Assembly (NCBI RefSeq): GCF_025698545.1
Contig: NC_068575.1
Coordinates: forward strand, 60,583,980-60,647,979
Direction: 5' to 3'
DNA: 64,000 bases
Source: Gossypium raimondii
Taxonomy: Eukaryota > Streptophyta > Magnoliopsida > Malvales > Malvaceae
Made by a program: the position numbers and the translations under genes. Below, one piece after another: positions 1 through 10,610 of this stretch (positions are counted from its first letter, which is position 1; each line of letters opens with the position of its first letter). The notes beneath the pieces were generated by a model. That model saw only the letters and a program-made list of their open reading frames with translations, had not been told where the DNA came from and searched no databases.

Positions 1-30
1 AATACAAGTTATAAATATTCATTCTAAGAT

Positions 31-354
31 GGTAAAAGTACCATGGAAGCTATCGTATTAAGAATTAGATTGTATTTTGCCTCCCTATATTTAAGATCAA
101 TGAGCAGTTCTTTTTGTTAAAAATTAATCCATCCATTTTTACAGTTAAAAACTGTTATAGCTAACAGAATAACATGTGTATCTCATTGTGACGTATAATG
201 ACCAGCTTTTAATAGTAGAAATAGATGAATTTTTTAACAAAAGGATCAACTTGCTCTTTGATCTAATATGTAGGGACTAATTTGCCCATTTTTGAATAAA
301 TGGGGAAAATTTTAATTCGGCTCTTAATACAAGGGCCTCCAATGTACTTTTACC
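31..354. mobile_element. MITE with long terminal inverted repeats, in GDSL intron 2
   Basis: The left end GGTAAAAGTACCATGGAAGC is mirrored at the right end, whose reverse complement reads GGTAAAAGTACATTGGAGGC. The match continues imperfectly for about 45 bp through TTGTATTAAGA-like sequence. There is no coding capacity. Related, more decayed copies lie at 3042-3390 and 47917-48755. It sits inside the predicted second intron of the GDSL gene. Target duplication is unclear (TAAGAT lies near both ends). Superfamily unassigned. Confidence 0.7.
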
Positions 355-420
355 GTTTTAAGATCTAACTCAATGGTGGTGATCAATCATGTATAATTAG
401 GGTTAAAAAGCAAAACTTAC

Positions 421-924
421 AAAGTAAGTTCCTGTTTCATTCAAAATCCCACCACCCCCAGAGGCATAATTTACCCCATTTTCCAATATAACATCCTCAT
501 TTATAGATGGATCCAAGAAAGCTGGTGGCCTTGGGAGACCTGTGCTGTCACCTGATATATACCAATACAACATTACACAACATGAAAGTACAAATGTCGT
601 AATATTGATTATAACATGATAAAATATATGAACACGATTCGGATATTCTAACAGCAATGTATTCACTCTTTGATCAAAATTACCTATTATATCAGCAACG
701 GTTCGGCCATTAGTGAACCTTCCATTAGGCAGACCATTGCCAAAATCAATGCCGTAATAAGGCAAGTTTGCCTTAGCCAATGTCATCGAAAGGCGATTGT
801 TGTTACCGTTATCGGACAAGGAATCTCCGAAAATGAATTGTACGGCCTTGCCATTACAACCTTGAATGATGGTGATTCCGACAAGAACCACAAGTAGTAA
901 ACTCAGTGCTATCTCAAACTTCAT
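421..924 (-). CDS. GDSL esterase/lipase, 5' exons (partial, runs off left end)
   Basis: Secreted SGNH/GDSL-type serine hydrolase, a family acting on lipid and other esters in the plant apoplast. Exon 1 (924-684) begins at ATG 924 and encodes 80 residues: a hydrophobic signal peptide (about residues 1-25), then block I with FGDSLSDNGNNN and the nucleophile Ser35. Exon 2 (551-421) follows a 132-bp intron with GT-AG borders (donor 683-682, acceptor 553-552). It restores the frame and gives GLPRPPAFLDP and GVNYASGGGGIL, a typical family block. A GTAAGT donor follows at 420-415. Later exons, with the catalytic Asp/His block, lie outside the window. In-frame reading through intron 1 makes a false single-exon product. 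The family is clear; the exact member and its substrate are not. Confidence 0.85.
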
Positions 925-2220
925 GTTTTTTTTTTTTTTAAGGCAGGGGGCTGCTGTGTTTTTTCCAAGACCTTTAAAAATGGGTTACGAGTTGGAAATT
1001 TGATGCTGCAAAGCTTGGGTTTTAAACACTAAGGGAAACATCACTGTTTAAACGAACATGTTTGTAATTAACAGCAAGAAATGTATAGGATATATTTGTC
1101 TGATAAACCAACGTACTTTGTTCTCTAGGGTTTTCAAACCTAACTTTAACTACCTTTTACTGTTGCAGAATAAAAAAGGTATTCCATTCATATATTCACG
1201 TTGATTATAAACATTTTTTATACCATAAATTATCATTTATAATGGAAATTTGGAAGGTTTTTTTTCTTTCTGGATTTATTCGAGTTTTACCTAACATGTT
1301 TAGTTTCTTGCCTGGAAGAATTGGAGGCTGCTGCTTCAAATGTTGGGCGAGAATCTTGGTCCAAATAAATATATATAAAATGTTGGGCAAATGATTTTGT
1401 TAAAACTTCGGTTGAAATAATTGTTGGAATGAGTCGTCTTATTTGATAAACTCAGCAAATGAAAGGAAACAACACTCATAAGATATGTTTGGTGGATGAT
1501 TATCATGCCATGTTCTCTATGTTTGGTTGGCAAATAAAGAGAGAATTGGATTGGAATGATTTTTTTAATCAATCTATTCTCTATCGGTTTTATGAGTTAA
1601 ATAAGGCTTATAGGTCGATTTTGGAATTTATTTAGACTTTTAAGTCAATTTTAAAATTATTTAGGGAAATATGTTGATTTTAAGAGAAAGTTCGTTCAAG
1701 GGTTCGACCATGTATTATCTCATACATAAACTTTAATTACTATTCTAAATAAATCTTGATAATTTATTAAATTGTTTAAAAAATTATCTCTAATTGAATT
1801 GTGTGGTAATTCAAGTTTAAATTCGAATATTTTAGGTTAAATTTATTTTATTCTTGGATTATTTTTTGCTTTAAATTAATTTAAAAATGATGTTATTTTC
1901 ATATTGATTGTGAAAATAATAAAGTCATTCCATCTAAAAGCTAGCTTTACCAAGCATAAACGTTGAATCTTTTCAAATTTTTATTCCAATTAATGACAAA
2001 AAAAAGCTACCATTCTTATTCTTATTAACAAACCTGAATTAAAAAATTCATAAACTATAATATTTTTCTTAATTATTGTAATAATAATCTCAATTAAGTT
2101 AAAACTTAATTCGCTTCACAACTCGTAATTTATGTATTAATGTTAAACTCATATATATTTTTCTTATCATAATCCTATTTAAAGTATTTTTATTTATATA
2201 TATAGTTTTGTAAATTACCA
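925..2220. other. Upstream region of GDSL gene, no gene seen
   Basis: AT-rich DNA 5' of the minus-strand GDSL gene. It should hold that gene's promoter. Only short open frames of low-complexity composition occur. I see no exon pattern or repeat with defined ends. Confidence 0.5.
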
Positions 2221-2224
2221 ATTT

Positions 2225-2650
2225 ATATTAAATAATTTTGGTTAAAAGACTTTTCCATCCCTCTTAATATCAATATTGAGCAAATTAGTCATCGTAAAAA
2301 AATTAGTGCAATTTAATCTCATCAATTTTAAATGTGAGTAACTAAAGACAATTAATCACGATGTTAATGTTTCCAATCAATTGTCATAATTTTAAATTGG
2401 CATAATAACAAATTTAACCCTCAAAATTTGTATATTCTATCAATTTGATCATGATTTAATAAATTTAGCTCGTAGCATTTGCATAAATGAATTAATGATA
2501 AGGTTATAAATTTGTTGAATATTTTAGAATCAAAACCAAAATGATAAAATATATAAATATCGGGGGCTAAATTTATTATTATACTAATTAAAATTATATA
2601 CAATTGATAAAAGACATTAACATCGTGAGTAATTATCTTTAATTCTTCAC
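2225..2650. repeat. MITE-like inverted-repeat element, family shared with 52820-53310
   Basis: The left arm (CTCTTAATATCAATATTGAG, then a stretch ending near ACTAAAGACAATTAATCACG) pairs imperfectly with the right arm near 2610-2650 (TCGTGAGTAATTATCTTTAA). A second copy at 52820-53310 shares the order of motifs: ATATTGAG...AAATT, AATTAATC, AATAACAAATTTA. No coding capacity. Borders are approximate. Confidence 0.5.
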
Positions 2651-3041
2651 CAGATTAAATCGGATGTCTTCATATTTAATTAACTCTTTTCTCACCGGAT
2701 TCGCATCGTTTGATTAGGTAAGGGGTGAAGTCAGGTTGATATTAGTAATAATAATTGAAAGGAAATTATACCAAATTGGTGAGCTCAGCCTATGGCTATT
2801 GCTTTCAAACTTTTATTTATATTCAATAATCAATGTACCATTCCGATACTCAAAGGTTCTTACCCTTACAAACTAAGCAAAAGACAACGCAATTCATATA
2901 TGCATACCACTCGTTTTGCCCCCTTGTATTTGTGTTATATGGTTTGGTTAAATTATGGTATTAGTCTTTGTATTAATATACAAATTGTGGATTTTATTCC
3001 TATACTTTAATTTAGACATTTTTAGTTCCTATATTTTAAAA

Positions 3042-3390
3042 TACCATGAAGATCTTTGTATTATGTATGTGTCATATTGTATTTTGTTCCTTTTACTTAA
3101 AAGTGGATAAATTAGCCCTTGTATATTAGATCAAAATATAAACTGGTCTTTTTTGTTAAAAATTTACATGACTAACGAAATAACCAAAATAACGATACGT
3201 AACGTGTCACGTATACCTTGTGCTGACGTACAATGACCAATTTTTAATAGTACAAGTGGATAAAATTTTCACCAAAATGACCAATTTATCTTTTGATCTA
3301 ATGTACCGGGATTAATTTGTATATTTTTAAATAAAGAAAACAAAATGTAATAATCTAACTCATAATATAAGGACCTCTATATATTTATTA
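3042..3390. mobile_element. Degenerate copy of the 31-354 MITE family
   Basis: It shares with 31-354 the order TACCATGAAG, TTGTATTTTGTTCC, GTTAAAAATTTACATG, GACGTACAATGACCA, TTGATCTAATGTA and AAGGACCTC. The two ends are imperfect inverted repeats of each other. Older than the copy at 31-354, judging by divergence. Confidence 0.6.
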
Positions 3391-3817
3391 TGTGCAATAT
3401 TTTATATATTGTGTTAATTATTATTATTATTATTTTGTGTGTGTGTTTAAAATTTGCCTTTAGTTCAGAACACAACTATTGTAATAGTTTTATATATGTT
3501 GCGCATGGAATGTAGGGCCTTGTGTTGCATGAGCATGACATTATTAAGCACACGTAAAACAAGACAACAAAGGATATAAAATATGACATCGACGTGAAAA
3601 ATATATCAATTTTTATATAATATAAATTTTAAAATGATTTATATGGCTTTAAGATTAAAACGATTATTTTATATTGGAATCAATTTATTCGATTTAATTA
3701 AAAATAGGTTAAAGATAACTTTTTAAAATAATTTTTATTATTTGAATAATACCCAATTCACCGATGTTGGAACAGGTGTTAAAACCAAAATAAACTATCA
3801 AACAAAACAGAAAGACA

Positions 3818-4295
3818 AGGAAAAAAACCATCCCTCAACTTTTACATTTTTATCAATTTAGTATTTATTTATTTTAGTTAAAATTTACTGTCAATATTTA
3901 AAAAAATTAAAATTGACCATCAATTTTTAAAAAAAGCTTAATTGTTATTTTTTAAAAATATTAATTAAAATAGTAAAATTTTAAATATGGTAACCCTATG
4001 GCAATAAGACATATAAGTTGAAATGTACTTCATATATATTTTTCTGAATTTTTTATATTTTTTAAAATTTATTTTAAATATTTTTATAATTTTAAATTAT
4101 TTATTAATGTGACATATGAGATTACCACATGATTATCATATCAATATTGTTAAAAATCAATATTTTAATCAAAATTTTCATTAAAAATGATTTGACACTT
4201 TTGAGAGATTAATAGTTAAATTTAGTTAAAAAAGAATAAATGTTAAATTGATAAAAATATAAATATTGAAGGCTAAATTTGAGATTATACCAAAA
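3818..4295. repeat. MITE-like inverted-repeat element
   Basis: The left arm CAACTTTTACATTTTTATCA is echoed at the right as TTGATAAAAATATAAATATT, that is in inverted order. Further pairing runs inward through TTTAGTATTTATTTATTTTA against AAAAGAATAAATGTTAAA. Non-coding, AT-rich, borders approximate. Confidence 0.45.
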
Positions 4296-5000
4296 ATAGC
4301 AATAGCGTAAAGATGCAAAAACTTTAGATCTCAGCCGTAGAAACAATGAATTGATCATCGGTCACCATTAACAACACGTGAAAAACAAATCCAGTAAAGA
4401 ATCAACTCATTTTTGGTCCAAACAACAGCGGTGTATTTGGGCACACAGAAGACATAATCACTTATTTGAACTTTTAATTTTATGAAAAAAGTTATTTTAG
4501 TCCTTATAATTTAATTTTTCATCTTTTTTATCTTTTAAATTTTGTGTTTTTTGTCAAATCACCTTAAGATGAATGAAAAAGTTAACGTTTTTAATTTTCT
4601 TGATGTTACAAACACGTAGATTGCCACAGATGACACGTCAACATTTAATTATTTTTCTAAAATTTAAAAATTCAAAAGAAAATTATAAAACTATTTTTAA
4701 AAATAAAAACATTAAAAAGAAAAAAATAAAAATCATTAAAATGAGTATAAAATATTTTTAAATTTTAAAAATTAAGTAAATACTAAAGTGTCATTTACGA
4801 GGAATTCACATTTATGTCATATCAACAAAGTTCATATTGGTGTGCTTTGACAAAAATACAAGTTAAATAATTAAAAGAAAAAAATTAAATGAAAAGTAAA
4901 TAACTTTTTTTTGTAAAGTTAGAGGGCAAAAAATAATTATGCTTTTAATTAATTAATTATGAAAAAAAAATAGTGATTACAATACATTACATTGCTGCAA
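4296..5000. other. Upstream region of malate dehydrogenase gene
   Basis: AT-rich intergenic DNA. Part of it (about 4470-4950) looks like another decayed inverted-repeat element: AGTTATTTTAGTCC on the left, TAACTTTTTTTTGTAAAG on the right. The rest should hold distal promoter sequence for the gene starting at 5601. Confidence 0.4.
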
Positions 5001-5073
5001 AAAGCAGCAGGTGGGGTTGAAAATTTTGGTTTTTTTTCTTTTGCAAAAATATCTCTATTGGCTGATATCTTCC

Positions 5074-5081
5074 TATAAATA
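5074..5081 (+). promoter_or_regulatory. TATA box of plastid malate dehydrogenase gene
   Basis: TATAAATA lies 527 bp before the ATG at 5601. A transcript starting near 5105 would have a first non-coding exon to about 5167 (AAAAAG|GTTCATT) and a 5'-UTR intron ending at TTTACAG (5594). Confidence 0.55.
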
Positions 5082-5167
5082 TCAACAGCAGAATACAGGG
5101 TCAGTTCTTTATATATTGCTCTGTTTACTTTTTAAGCTACCTTTCTCTATATTCAGATCTCAAAAAG

Positions 5168-5594
5168 GTTCATTTCGATCTTCATTTGGTGTTATAAGAT
5201 TCTTGAAATCTAAACTATGGGTTTTGTTGTTTGTTCGAATGTTAATCTGGGTTTTTGTTTGTTTATCTAAACTATGATTTTGGGTTTTGATTGCTTTGCT
5301 TGTTTCTAGTTGTTTATTGTATCGGTTTCTTCTTTGTGGATGTTTAATGTTATTGACATTATTGTTTGTTTCATGTTTGTGAAAATTACTGCGAGGAATT
5401 TGTTGATAGAAAGAATATAACTCAAACCAATGGTGAAGAAGCTTAATTAGTCTAGTTTGAATAGTTTGTTGTCAACTAGATATACGCTACTAAGGCAATG
5501 GAATCTCAGTATTTTTTCAGCCTTTGATTTGAAGGCTCTGTTAGTTCCTTTAGCTAGGCTAGCCTTTGACAAACCTTTTCTCCCTCCTTTACAG
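5168..5594 (+). other. Predicted 5'-UTR intron of malate dehydrogenase gene
   Basis: The T-rich, ATG-poor stretch between a plausible donor (AAAAAG|GTTC near 5167) and the acceptor TTTACAG at 5588-5594 lies just 6 bp before the start codon. An open frame continues upstream of the ATG through this stretch, but its protein is not like a transit peptide, so it is read as intron. The donor position is less certain than the acceptor. Confidence 0.55.
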
Positions 5595-5600
5595 TGTGAG

Positions 5601-6824
5601 ATGGCAGCACCATCCACAGCTACCTTCTTGTCGTTCCGAAGCCGGGGGAATGCACTGCCACAAACAAGGCCTTCGGCCGTAAGGTTTGGCTCCCGATATT
5701 CACTTGTGAGTTTCAGTGGCCTCAAGGAGGTGACATCTGTGAACTGTGAGACGGAATCCTCCTTCATCGGCAAGGAAAGCAGTACCGCTCTTAGAGGCTC
5801 TTTTGCGCTGAAAGCACGGAAAGCAAACCGGGGGTCTCGTTATGGCTTACAGCTGGTGGCGTCGTACAAGGTGGCTATACTTGGAGCTGCAGGAGGGATA
5901 GGTCAGCCATTGGCACTTCTAATCAAGATGTCTCCGCTAGTTTCGGCACTGAACCTCTACGATATAGCGAATGTGAAGGGAGTTGCTGCTGATCTCAGTC
6001 ACTGCAATACTCCTTCTCAAGTTCTGGATTTCACCGGTGCTTCGGAATTAGGAGATTGTTTGAAAGGTGCAAATGTAGTGGTTATTCCTGCCGGAGTTCC
6101 CCGAAAGCCTGGTATGACTCGTGATGACCTCTTCAACATCAACGCCAACATTGTGATGACCTTGGTTGAGGCTGTTGCTGATAACTGTCCCGATGCCTTC
6201 ATTCATATTATTAGCAATCCAGTTAACTCCACGGTACCAATCGCTGCTGAAGTTCTGAAGCAGAAGGGTGTTTACAATCCAAAGAAGCTTTTTGGTGTTA
6301 CCACATTGGATGTTGTTCGAGCTAACACATTCGTTGCTCAGAAGAAAAACCTCAAACTCATCGATGTGGATGTTCCGGTCATAGGGGGACACGCTGGTAT
6401 CACCATTTTACCGCTGCTGTCAAAGACGAAACCCACTGTTAGCTTTACTGATGAAGAAGTGGAGCAACTAACTGTCAGAATTCAAAATGCCGGGACAGAG
6501 GTTGTGGAGGCAAAAGCAGGTGCAGGGTCTGCCACCCTGTCCATGGCCTATGCAGCCGCGAGATTTGTCGAATCATCCCTTCGCGCTTTGGATGGAGATG
6601 GAGACGTCTACGAGTGCTCTTTCGTACAATCCGATCTGACCAATCTTCCATTCTTTGCATCTAGGATCAAGCTCGGAAGGAATGGGGTTGAGGCACTTAT
6701 TCCATCTGACCTCATAGGGTTATCCGAGTACGAAGATAAGACATTGGAAGCTCTTAAGCCAGAATTAAAGGCCAGCATCGAGAAGGGAATTGCATTCGTG
6801 CAGAAGCAACCAGTTACCGCTTAA
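5601..6824 (+). CDS. pdNAD-MDH: Plastid NAD-dependent malate dehydrogenase
   Basis: Converts malate and oxaloacetate with NAD+/NADH in plastids, where it supports dark redox balance and early chloroplast development in plants studied. Single coding exon, 407 residues, close to the roughly 403 of the Arabidopsis plastid enzyme. The first 80 or so residues are Ser/Arg-rich and low in acidic residues, as expected of a transit peptide. Then come [12 protein letters not shown] (91-102, NAD-binding loop), [10 protein letters not shown] (168-177, substrate arginines and mobile loop), SNPVN (205-209), [10 protein letters not shown] (233-242, with Asp237 and Arg240) and [10 protein letters not shown] (262-271, proton-relay His264). 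The start is the first ATG after the acceptor at 5594. Its 3' end faces the DOMINO1-like gene 320 bp away. Three broken copies of parts of it lie downstream. Confidence 0.93.
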   Translation: MAAPSTATFLSFRSRGNALPQTRPSAVRFGSRYSLVSFSGLKEVTSVNCETESSFIGKESSTALRGSFALKARKANRGSRYGLQLVASYKVAILGAAGGIGQPLALLIKMSPLVSALNLYDIANVKGVAADLSHCNTPSQVLDFTGASELGDCLKGANVVVIPAGVPRKPGMTRDDLFNINANIVMTLVEAVADNCPDAFIHIISNPVNSTVPIAAEVLKQKGVYNPKKLFGVTTLDVVRANTFVAQKKNLKLIDVDVPVIGGHAGITILPLLSKTKPTVSFTDEEVEQLTVRIQNAGTEVVEAKAGAGSATLSMAYAAARFVESSLRALDGDGDVYECSFVQSDLTNLPFFASRIKLGRNGVEALIPSDLIGLSEYEDKTLEALKPELKASIEKGIAFVQKQPVTA

Positions 6825-7143
6825 AAACCCAAGTTTTCGACATACCAAAACTAAGCCTCCTCTCGAGAGAGAGCCAGGCCTGCATCAGTAGTTTCAGTTT
6901 TGCAGAATCAAAGTTTTTTCGGTTTCTTTTTCCAATTACATCACAGAATACAAAATTTAGAAGGGCGTATTGATGTTGTTAACGACAAAAACATAAACAT
7001 TTCTGAATCAGAACTTTTGACAATCTAAAATAAAGGCTACATTTCAACTTTCTTTTAATCTTTGGCAACATCCTTAAAACACAATACATGACACAGTCTA
7101 AAGCAGCAAAACAAAAGCAGATATACAAGATGGCATTGGCGGC
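6825..7143. other. Shared 3'-end region between convergent MDH and DOMINO1-like genes
   Basis: It holds the 3' UTRs of both genes. The same sequence recurs, diverged, at 18343-18658 and 9225-9547 (for example the ATCTCAAATAAATG-like and CTCTCGAGAG-containing stretches). This places both later blocks as duplicates of this locus. Confidence 0.7.
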
Positions 7144-7865
7144 TCACCGCCTCTTTCCACGGCCTCGACCACTGCCTTTTCCACCACGACTGCCATTGGA
7201 TGCCTTGTTTGTATCAGGTTGTTTCATCTCATCCGGCAGGGGAAGTATATGATCGACGCACTTCCGAAAGCTAAAATCATCGAAGGTATCGTCGTCCTTG
7301 ATGACAAAGAAACATTTACTTTTCCACACCGGATGGATTCGAACTTGGAAACCTTTGATCCCTTTACCAATCTTCTTATCAGGCTCTTCGTGACCTTTTT
7401 TAAGCAATTCAAGCAGCACCATGTGTTCGTACTGTAAAATATAAGGTGAATTATGAACCAGAGCTAAAAATTCCCAAGAAGCAATGATCGTCTTATAATT
7501 ACCTTATTAAGGTTGAGATGAGTAGCCCAATAATGAAGCAAATTGTAAAAATAATCAAACATCTCCACGGACGACCCGAATTCCTTCGGGCCAAGCCGGA
7601 CCCGACTCGAAACTGAGGGCACTGAGTTTTTCTCGATGATTTCATCGTCGACGGACGACTCCGCCTTCTGTTTCTTGGATACCTCGTCGCTTTCTCCGCC
7701 GTCTTCCTCTCTCTGGCGCTTCGATTTCGAGCCGCCGTTGTAGACCAACCCAGCGTCGACGCTGTCATCGAAATTCGGGGAGGGCGGGACTTGGGTTTCG
7801 GGATTCATGTCTTCGGTTGGTGGATTGGTCTCGACAGGCTCCGCCGATACCCCTTTCTCTGCCAT
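7144..7865 (-). CDS. DOMINO1: DOMINO1-like nuclear protein with DUF3223 domain
   Basis: Plant-specific DUF3223 (DCL-type) protein. Named members are DCL in plastids and DOMINO1, a nuclear/nucleolar protein needed in embryo development. Exon 1 is 7865-7503 (121 codons); exon 2 is 7431-7144 (95 codons plus stop). The 71-bp intron has a GTAATT donor and TTTTACAG acceptor. The 216-residue protein has an acidic/Pro-rich start, basic nuclear-signal-like KSKRQRE (47-53) and KKQK (64-67), a DUF3223 core at about 89-183 (LGPKEFGSSVEMFDYF, then FQVRIHPVWKSKCFF and DDFSFRKCVDHILPLP) and a Gly/Arg-rich tail (199-216). There is no transit peptide, which favours DOMINO1 over DCL. The 5' leader has an AAACCCT telo-box-like motif, common in ribosome-biogenesis genes. 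The family is firm; orthology is likely. Confidence 0.85.
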
Positions 7866-8029
7866 TGCAAAAGCTAAAACCCTGAGGTTTTTGTTCTTGA
7901 TTTTCTGGTTTTCGGAATAAAAGGAATTAATCTAGGCTTTTTTACTAATTGCTTAAAGCACAAATAAGAAATATATGGGGGAGCACTGAGCAGGCCCAGG
8001 TCCATTTTAATGGCAATTATTATTTTAAC

Positions 8030-8130
8030 CGCTGCCAAAAATAAACTGTTTGGTCTACAGGCTTCCATCCTGCGACCTTCGTGGCAGGAAGCTACAACCA
8101 ACTGAGCTAGTAAACCCGGTTGTTTTGTTT
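8030..8130 (-). mobile_element. tRNA-derived SINE-like head near DOMINO1-like promoter
   Basis: On the minus strand TAGCTCAGTTGG (A-box-like) is followed about 30 bp on by GTCGCAGGATGGAAGCCTG (decayed B box) and then CCAAACAGTTTATTTTTGGC. This is the layout of a tRNA-related SINE head. Related copies lie at 9005-9075 (partial) and 10135-10235, and the inverted-duplication partner is at 15065-15140. A cloverleaf tRNA gene is not supported. Confidence 0.5.
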
Positions 8131-8286
8131 ATAGAACAAATAATACATGAAGGTTTTCTTATTGGTTAGATGGTTATCTTTAAACTTCTGGATTTAAAAA
8201 AAAATAATAATAATATTTTAATTTTAACTCCTCTAAAATTTTAATGATTTAAATTTAAATTTGATTAAAACTTGGGGCTGCACCGG

Positions 8287-8542
8287 TGATAGAAGCAAAG
8301 GTAACTTGAGGGACTGTGAATTCTAGAAGAAAAGACAAATCTTTATTGAATAACTTCTCTAGCAGGGTTAGTCCACATGGAGAGGACCAATCTCCTGATG
8401 CAAGCTGGAAAAACAAATGCAAAAGATGAAAACATAGCTTGACCTAATACCCTATTTATAGCTTTAAGAATCAATCATTTGCAGCACAACAAAACCTGAA
8501 GATAAGCAAATAAAGTAGGTGTGTATAGGTGGTAACATATCA
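8287..8542 (-). mobile_element. Solo LTR in malate dehydrogenase fragment (copy 1)
   Basis: A 256-bp TG...CA-bounded LTR: on the minus strand it starts TGATATGTTACC and ends TATCA. It has a TATA-like CTATAAATAGGG and an AATAAA-like signal near its far end. Flanking 5-bp repeats are CCTAT and CCGGT (minus strand; diverged). The same LTR sits at the same place in the MDH fragments at 9803-10059 and 14695-14939, so it was duplicated with them. An old fossil with no internal region. Confidence 0.75.
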
Positions 8543-8547
8543 ATAGG

Positions 8548-8830
8548 TTGTGGACAAGGTGGCAGACCTTGCACCTGCCTTTGCCTCCACAGCCTCTGTC
8601 CCGCCATTTTGGATCCAGACAGTTAGTTGCTCTAGTTCTTCATCAGTAAAGCTAACAGTGGGTTTCGTCTTTGACAGCAATGGTAAAATGGTTATACCAG
8701 CATGTCCCCCTACAACCGGAACGTCCACATCAATGAGCTTGTGGTTTTTCTCCTGAGCAACTCCCTTGACCTTCACTATATATATCGTAGAGGTTCAGTG
8801 CCAAAACTAGCAGGGACATCTTAATTACAA
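8548..8830 (-). pseudogene. Malate dehydrogenase fragment (copy 1)
   Basis: Minus-strand fragment matching residues about 106-129 of the plastid enzyme ([13 protein letters not shown] region), then jumping to residues about 246-317 ([19 protein letters not shown] to SATLSTTY). The internal 364 nt or so are missing, and the join falls at GTTGCT, a hexamer present at both sides in the intact gene. It lacks the NAD-loop start, the catalytic Asp/Arg segment and the C-terminus. Followed by the solo LTR and preceded on its strand by a RINGv gene tail. Not functional. Confidence 0.85.
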
Positions 8831-8869
8831 GTGCCTAAAAGAAAATTGAATTGGCCCATATTAGACACA

Positions 8870-8997
8870 TTATTTGGAGTCCGTATTCACCACCGAAGCC
8901 TCTTGCCAGTGAAAACGACTGTCATAATATTGAAGTGATGCCTCCCGTTGAGGAGTCGCGGAAGGTCCCAGTGTTGCTATACTGTAATGTATGGTAA
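8870..8997 (-). pseudogene. RINGv gene 3' tail fragment
   Basis: The reverse strand reads CATACATTACAGTATAGCA, then the GGACCTTCCGCGACTCCTCA repeat unit and the 3' UTR GTTTTCACTGGCAAGAGGCT. This matches the end of the RINGv gene at 14230-14370. It marks one edge of the inverted duplication. Confidence 0.8.
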
Positions 8998-9194
8998 TTA
9001 TTTTTTTAACCACTGACAAAAATAAGTTATATGGTCTACAGGCTTCGAACCTGCGACCTTAGTGGTAGAAAAAGTAATATATGAAGGTTTGTTTTATTAG
9101 TTAGATGGTAATATTTAAATTTAAATCATTAATATTTTAGCTCCTCTAAAATATTAATGATTTAAATTTAAATTTGATTAAAACAAAAAAAAAT

Positions 9195-10130
9195 GCACAT
9201 TCCTAGTGGTGAGTCGAGAAACTAAGCCGCTAACACGTCTTGTATTGCTGCTTCTGTTTTGTTTTGTTTTGTTTTGCTATTTATTGCGTTTGAAATATGT
9301 TGGCAAGGATTAAAAGAAAGTTAAAATGCAACATTTATTTGAGATTGTCAAAAGTTCTGATTCAGAAATGTTTATATTTTTTTCATCTACATTCTATAAA
9401 CATCAAAATGCCCTTCTAAATTTTGTATTCTATGATGTAATTGGAAAAAGAAATCGAACAAACTTCGGTTCTGCTAAACTGAAACCATTGATGCAGCCCT
9501 AGTTATCTCTCGAGAGCAGAGTTTTGATATGTCAGAAACTTGGGTTTTTAAGTGATAACCGGTTGCTTCTGCATGAATGCACTTTCCTTCTCGATGCTGG
9601 CCTTTAATTCTGGCTTAAGAGCTTCCAAAGCCTTCTCTTTGTACTTTGCACTTGGATAAGCGTACGAGGTCAGATGGAATCAAAGCTTCAACCCAGAAGG
9701 GAAGATCAGTCTGATCGGACTGCACGAAATAGCACTCCTAGATGTCCCCATCTCTATCCAAAGCGTGAAGGGATGATTCTACAAAACTTGGGGCTGCATA
9801 GGTGATAGAAGCAAAGGTAACTTGGGAGACTGCGAACTCTAGAAGAAAAGACAAATCTTTATTGAATAACTTCTCTAACAGAGGTCGTCCACATGGAGAG
9901 GACCAATCTCATCATATAAGTTGGAAAAACAAAAGCAAAAGATGTGAAACATGGCTGGACCTAATACCCTATTTATAACTTTAAGAATCAATTATTTGCA
10001 GCACAACAGAATCTGAAGATAAGCAAATAAAGTAGGTGTGTATAGGTGGTAACGTATCAATAGGCCGTGGACAATGTGGCAGACCGTGCACCTACCTTTG
10101 CCTCCACAACCTCTGTCCCGCCAAAGATAA
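9195..10130 (-). pseudogene. Partial third copy of MDH 3' part with its downstream region
   Basis: From 9225 to about 9547 it matches the MDH/DOMINO1-like intergenic region. From 9548 (stop codon position) to 9792 it matches the MDH C-terminal coding part (PELKASIEK-like and LRALDRDG-like stretches on the minus strand, diverged, with frame disruptions). It resumes at about 10065-10125 after the solo LTR. It carries no complete exon and no promoter, so it is a dead fragment. Confidence 0.8.
9803..10059 (-). mobile_element. Solo LTR in malate dehydrogenase fragment (copy 2)
   Basis: 257 bp, same LTR as at 8287-8542. Here the 5-bp target duplication is perfect (ATAGG at 9798-9802 and 10060-10064), which fixes the borders for all three copies. 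Confidence 0.85.
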
Positions 10131-10134
10131 AAAA

Positions 10135-10235
10135 TAAAAATAAAAATAAATTATTTGGCCTACAGGAGTTGAACCTACAACCTTCATGTTAATAGCATGA
10201 AGCTACAACCAACGAAGCTAGTAAAATCAATTGTT
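10135..10235 (-). mobile_element. tRNA-derived SINE-like copy
   Basis: The minus strand has TTGGTTGTAGCTTCATGC and a good B-box-like GGTTGTAGGTTCAACTCC, followed by GTAGGCCAAATAATTTA and an ATTTTT-rich tail. Same family as 8030-8130. Confidence 0.5.
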
Positions 10236-10239
10236 TTGT

Positions 10240-10600
10240 TGGTATAAAAACAAATATATGAAGGTTTTGTCTATTGGTTAGATGAGAATATTTTAACTTT
10301 CGGATTTAGAAAAAAATTTAATTCTAGCTCCTCTAAACTATTAATGTTTTAATTTTAAATTTTTAACACCTTAATTAAATGAAAATATTGTATTTTTAAC
10401 ATATTTTTAATGATTAATGTATTGTGACTTCCTTTTCCTCCCACATGTATTGCATTCAAAAATGGTATTTGGTATTGAATATCATATTAATAATTAATTT
10501 GTCAAGATAAATTTAGATTAAATCCTATGATATTTAAATATGGGACTTTAAAATTATCAAGAAAAACTTTAAATATCAATGTGAAAAAGTGATATAGATT
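10240..10600. other. AT-rich spacer, no gene seen
   Basis: It includes a stretch (10250-10370) that recurs next to the SINE-like copies at 8130-8270 and 9075-9180 (ATGAAGGTTTT, TTGGTTAGATG, GCTCCTCTAAA). This suggests it belongs to the same mobile or duplicated unit. Confidence 0.4.
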
Positions 10601-10610
10601 AAAGGTAAAA

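Larger units (their letters stand above)
6740..9000 (-). repeat. Inverted duplication arm 1
   Basis: Partner of 14230-18755. It contains the intact MDH C-terminal coding part and the intact DOMINO1-like gene, so it is the better preserved arm. Confidence 0.85.

Noticed and set aside
5457-5600. 48-residue N-terminal extension of the malate dehydrogenase reading frame
   Set aside because: It reads through the 5'-UTR intron acceptor TTTACAG at 5594. The ATG at 5601 gives a normal-length protein with a proper transit peptide.
5447-5773. 108-residue frame on the minus strand
   Set aside because: Antisense shadow of the malate dehydrogenase transit-peptide region.
8030-10235. tRNA genes suggested by A-box/B-box strings
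   Set aside because: Arms do not form a credible cloverleaf and the copies are followed by shared non-tRNA tails; SINE-like origin is the better reading.
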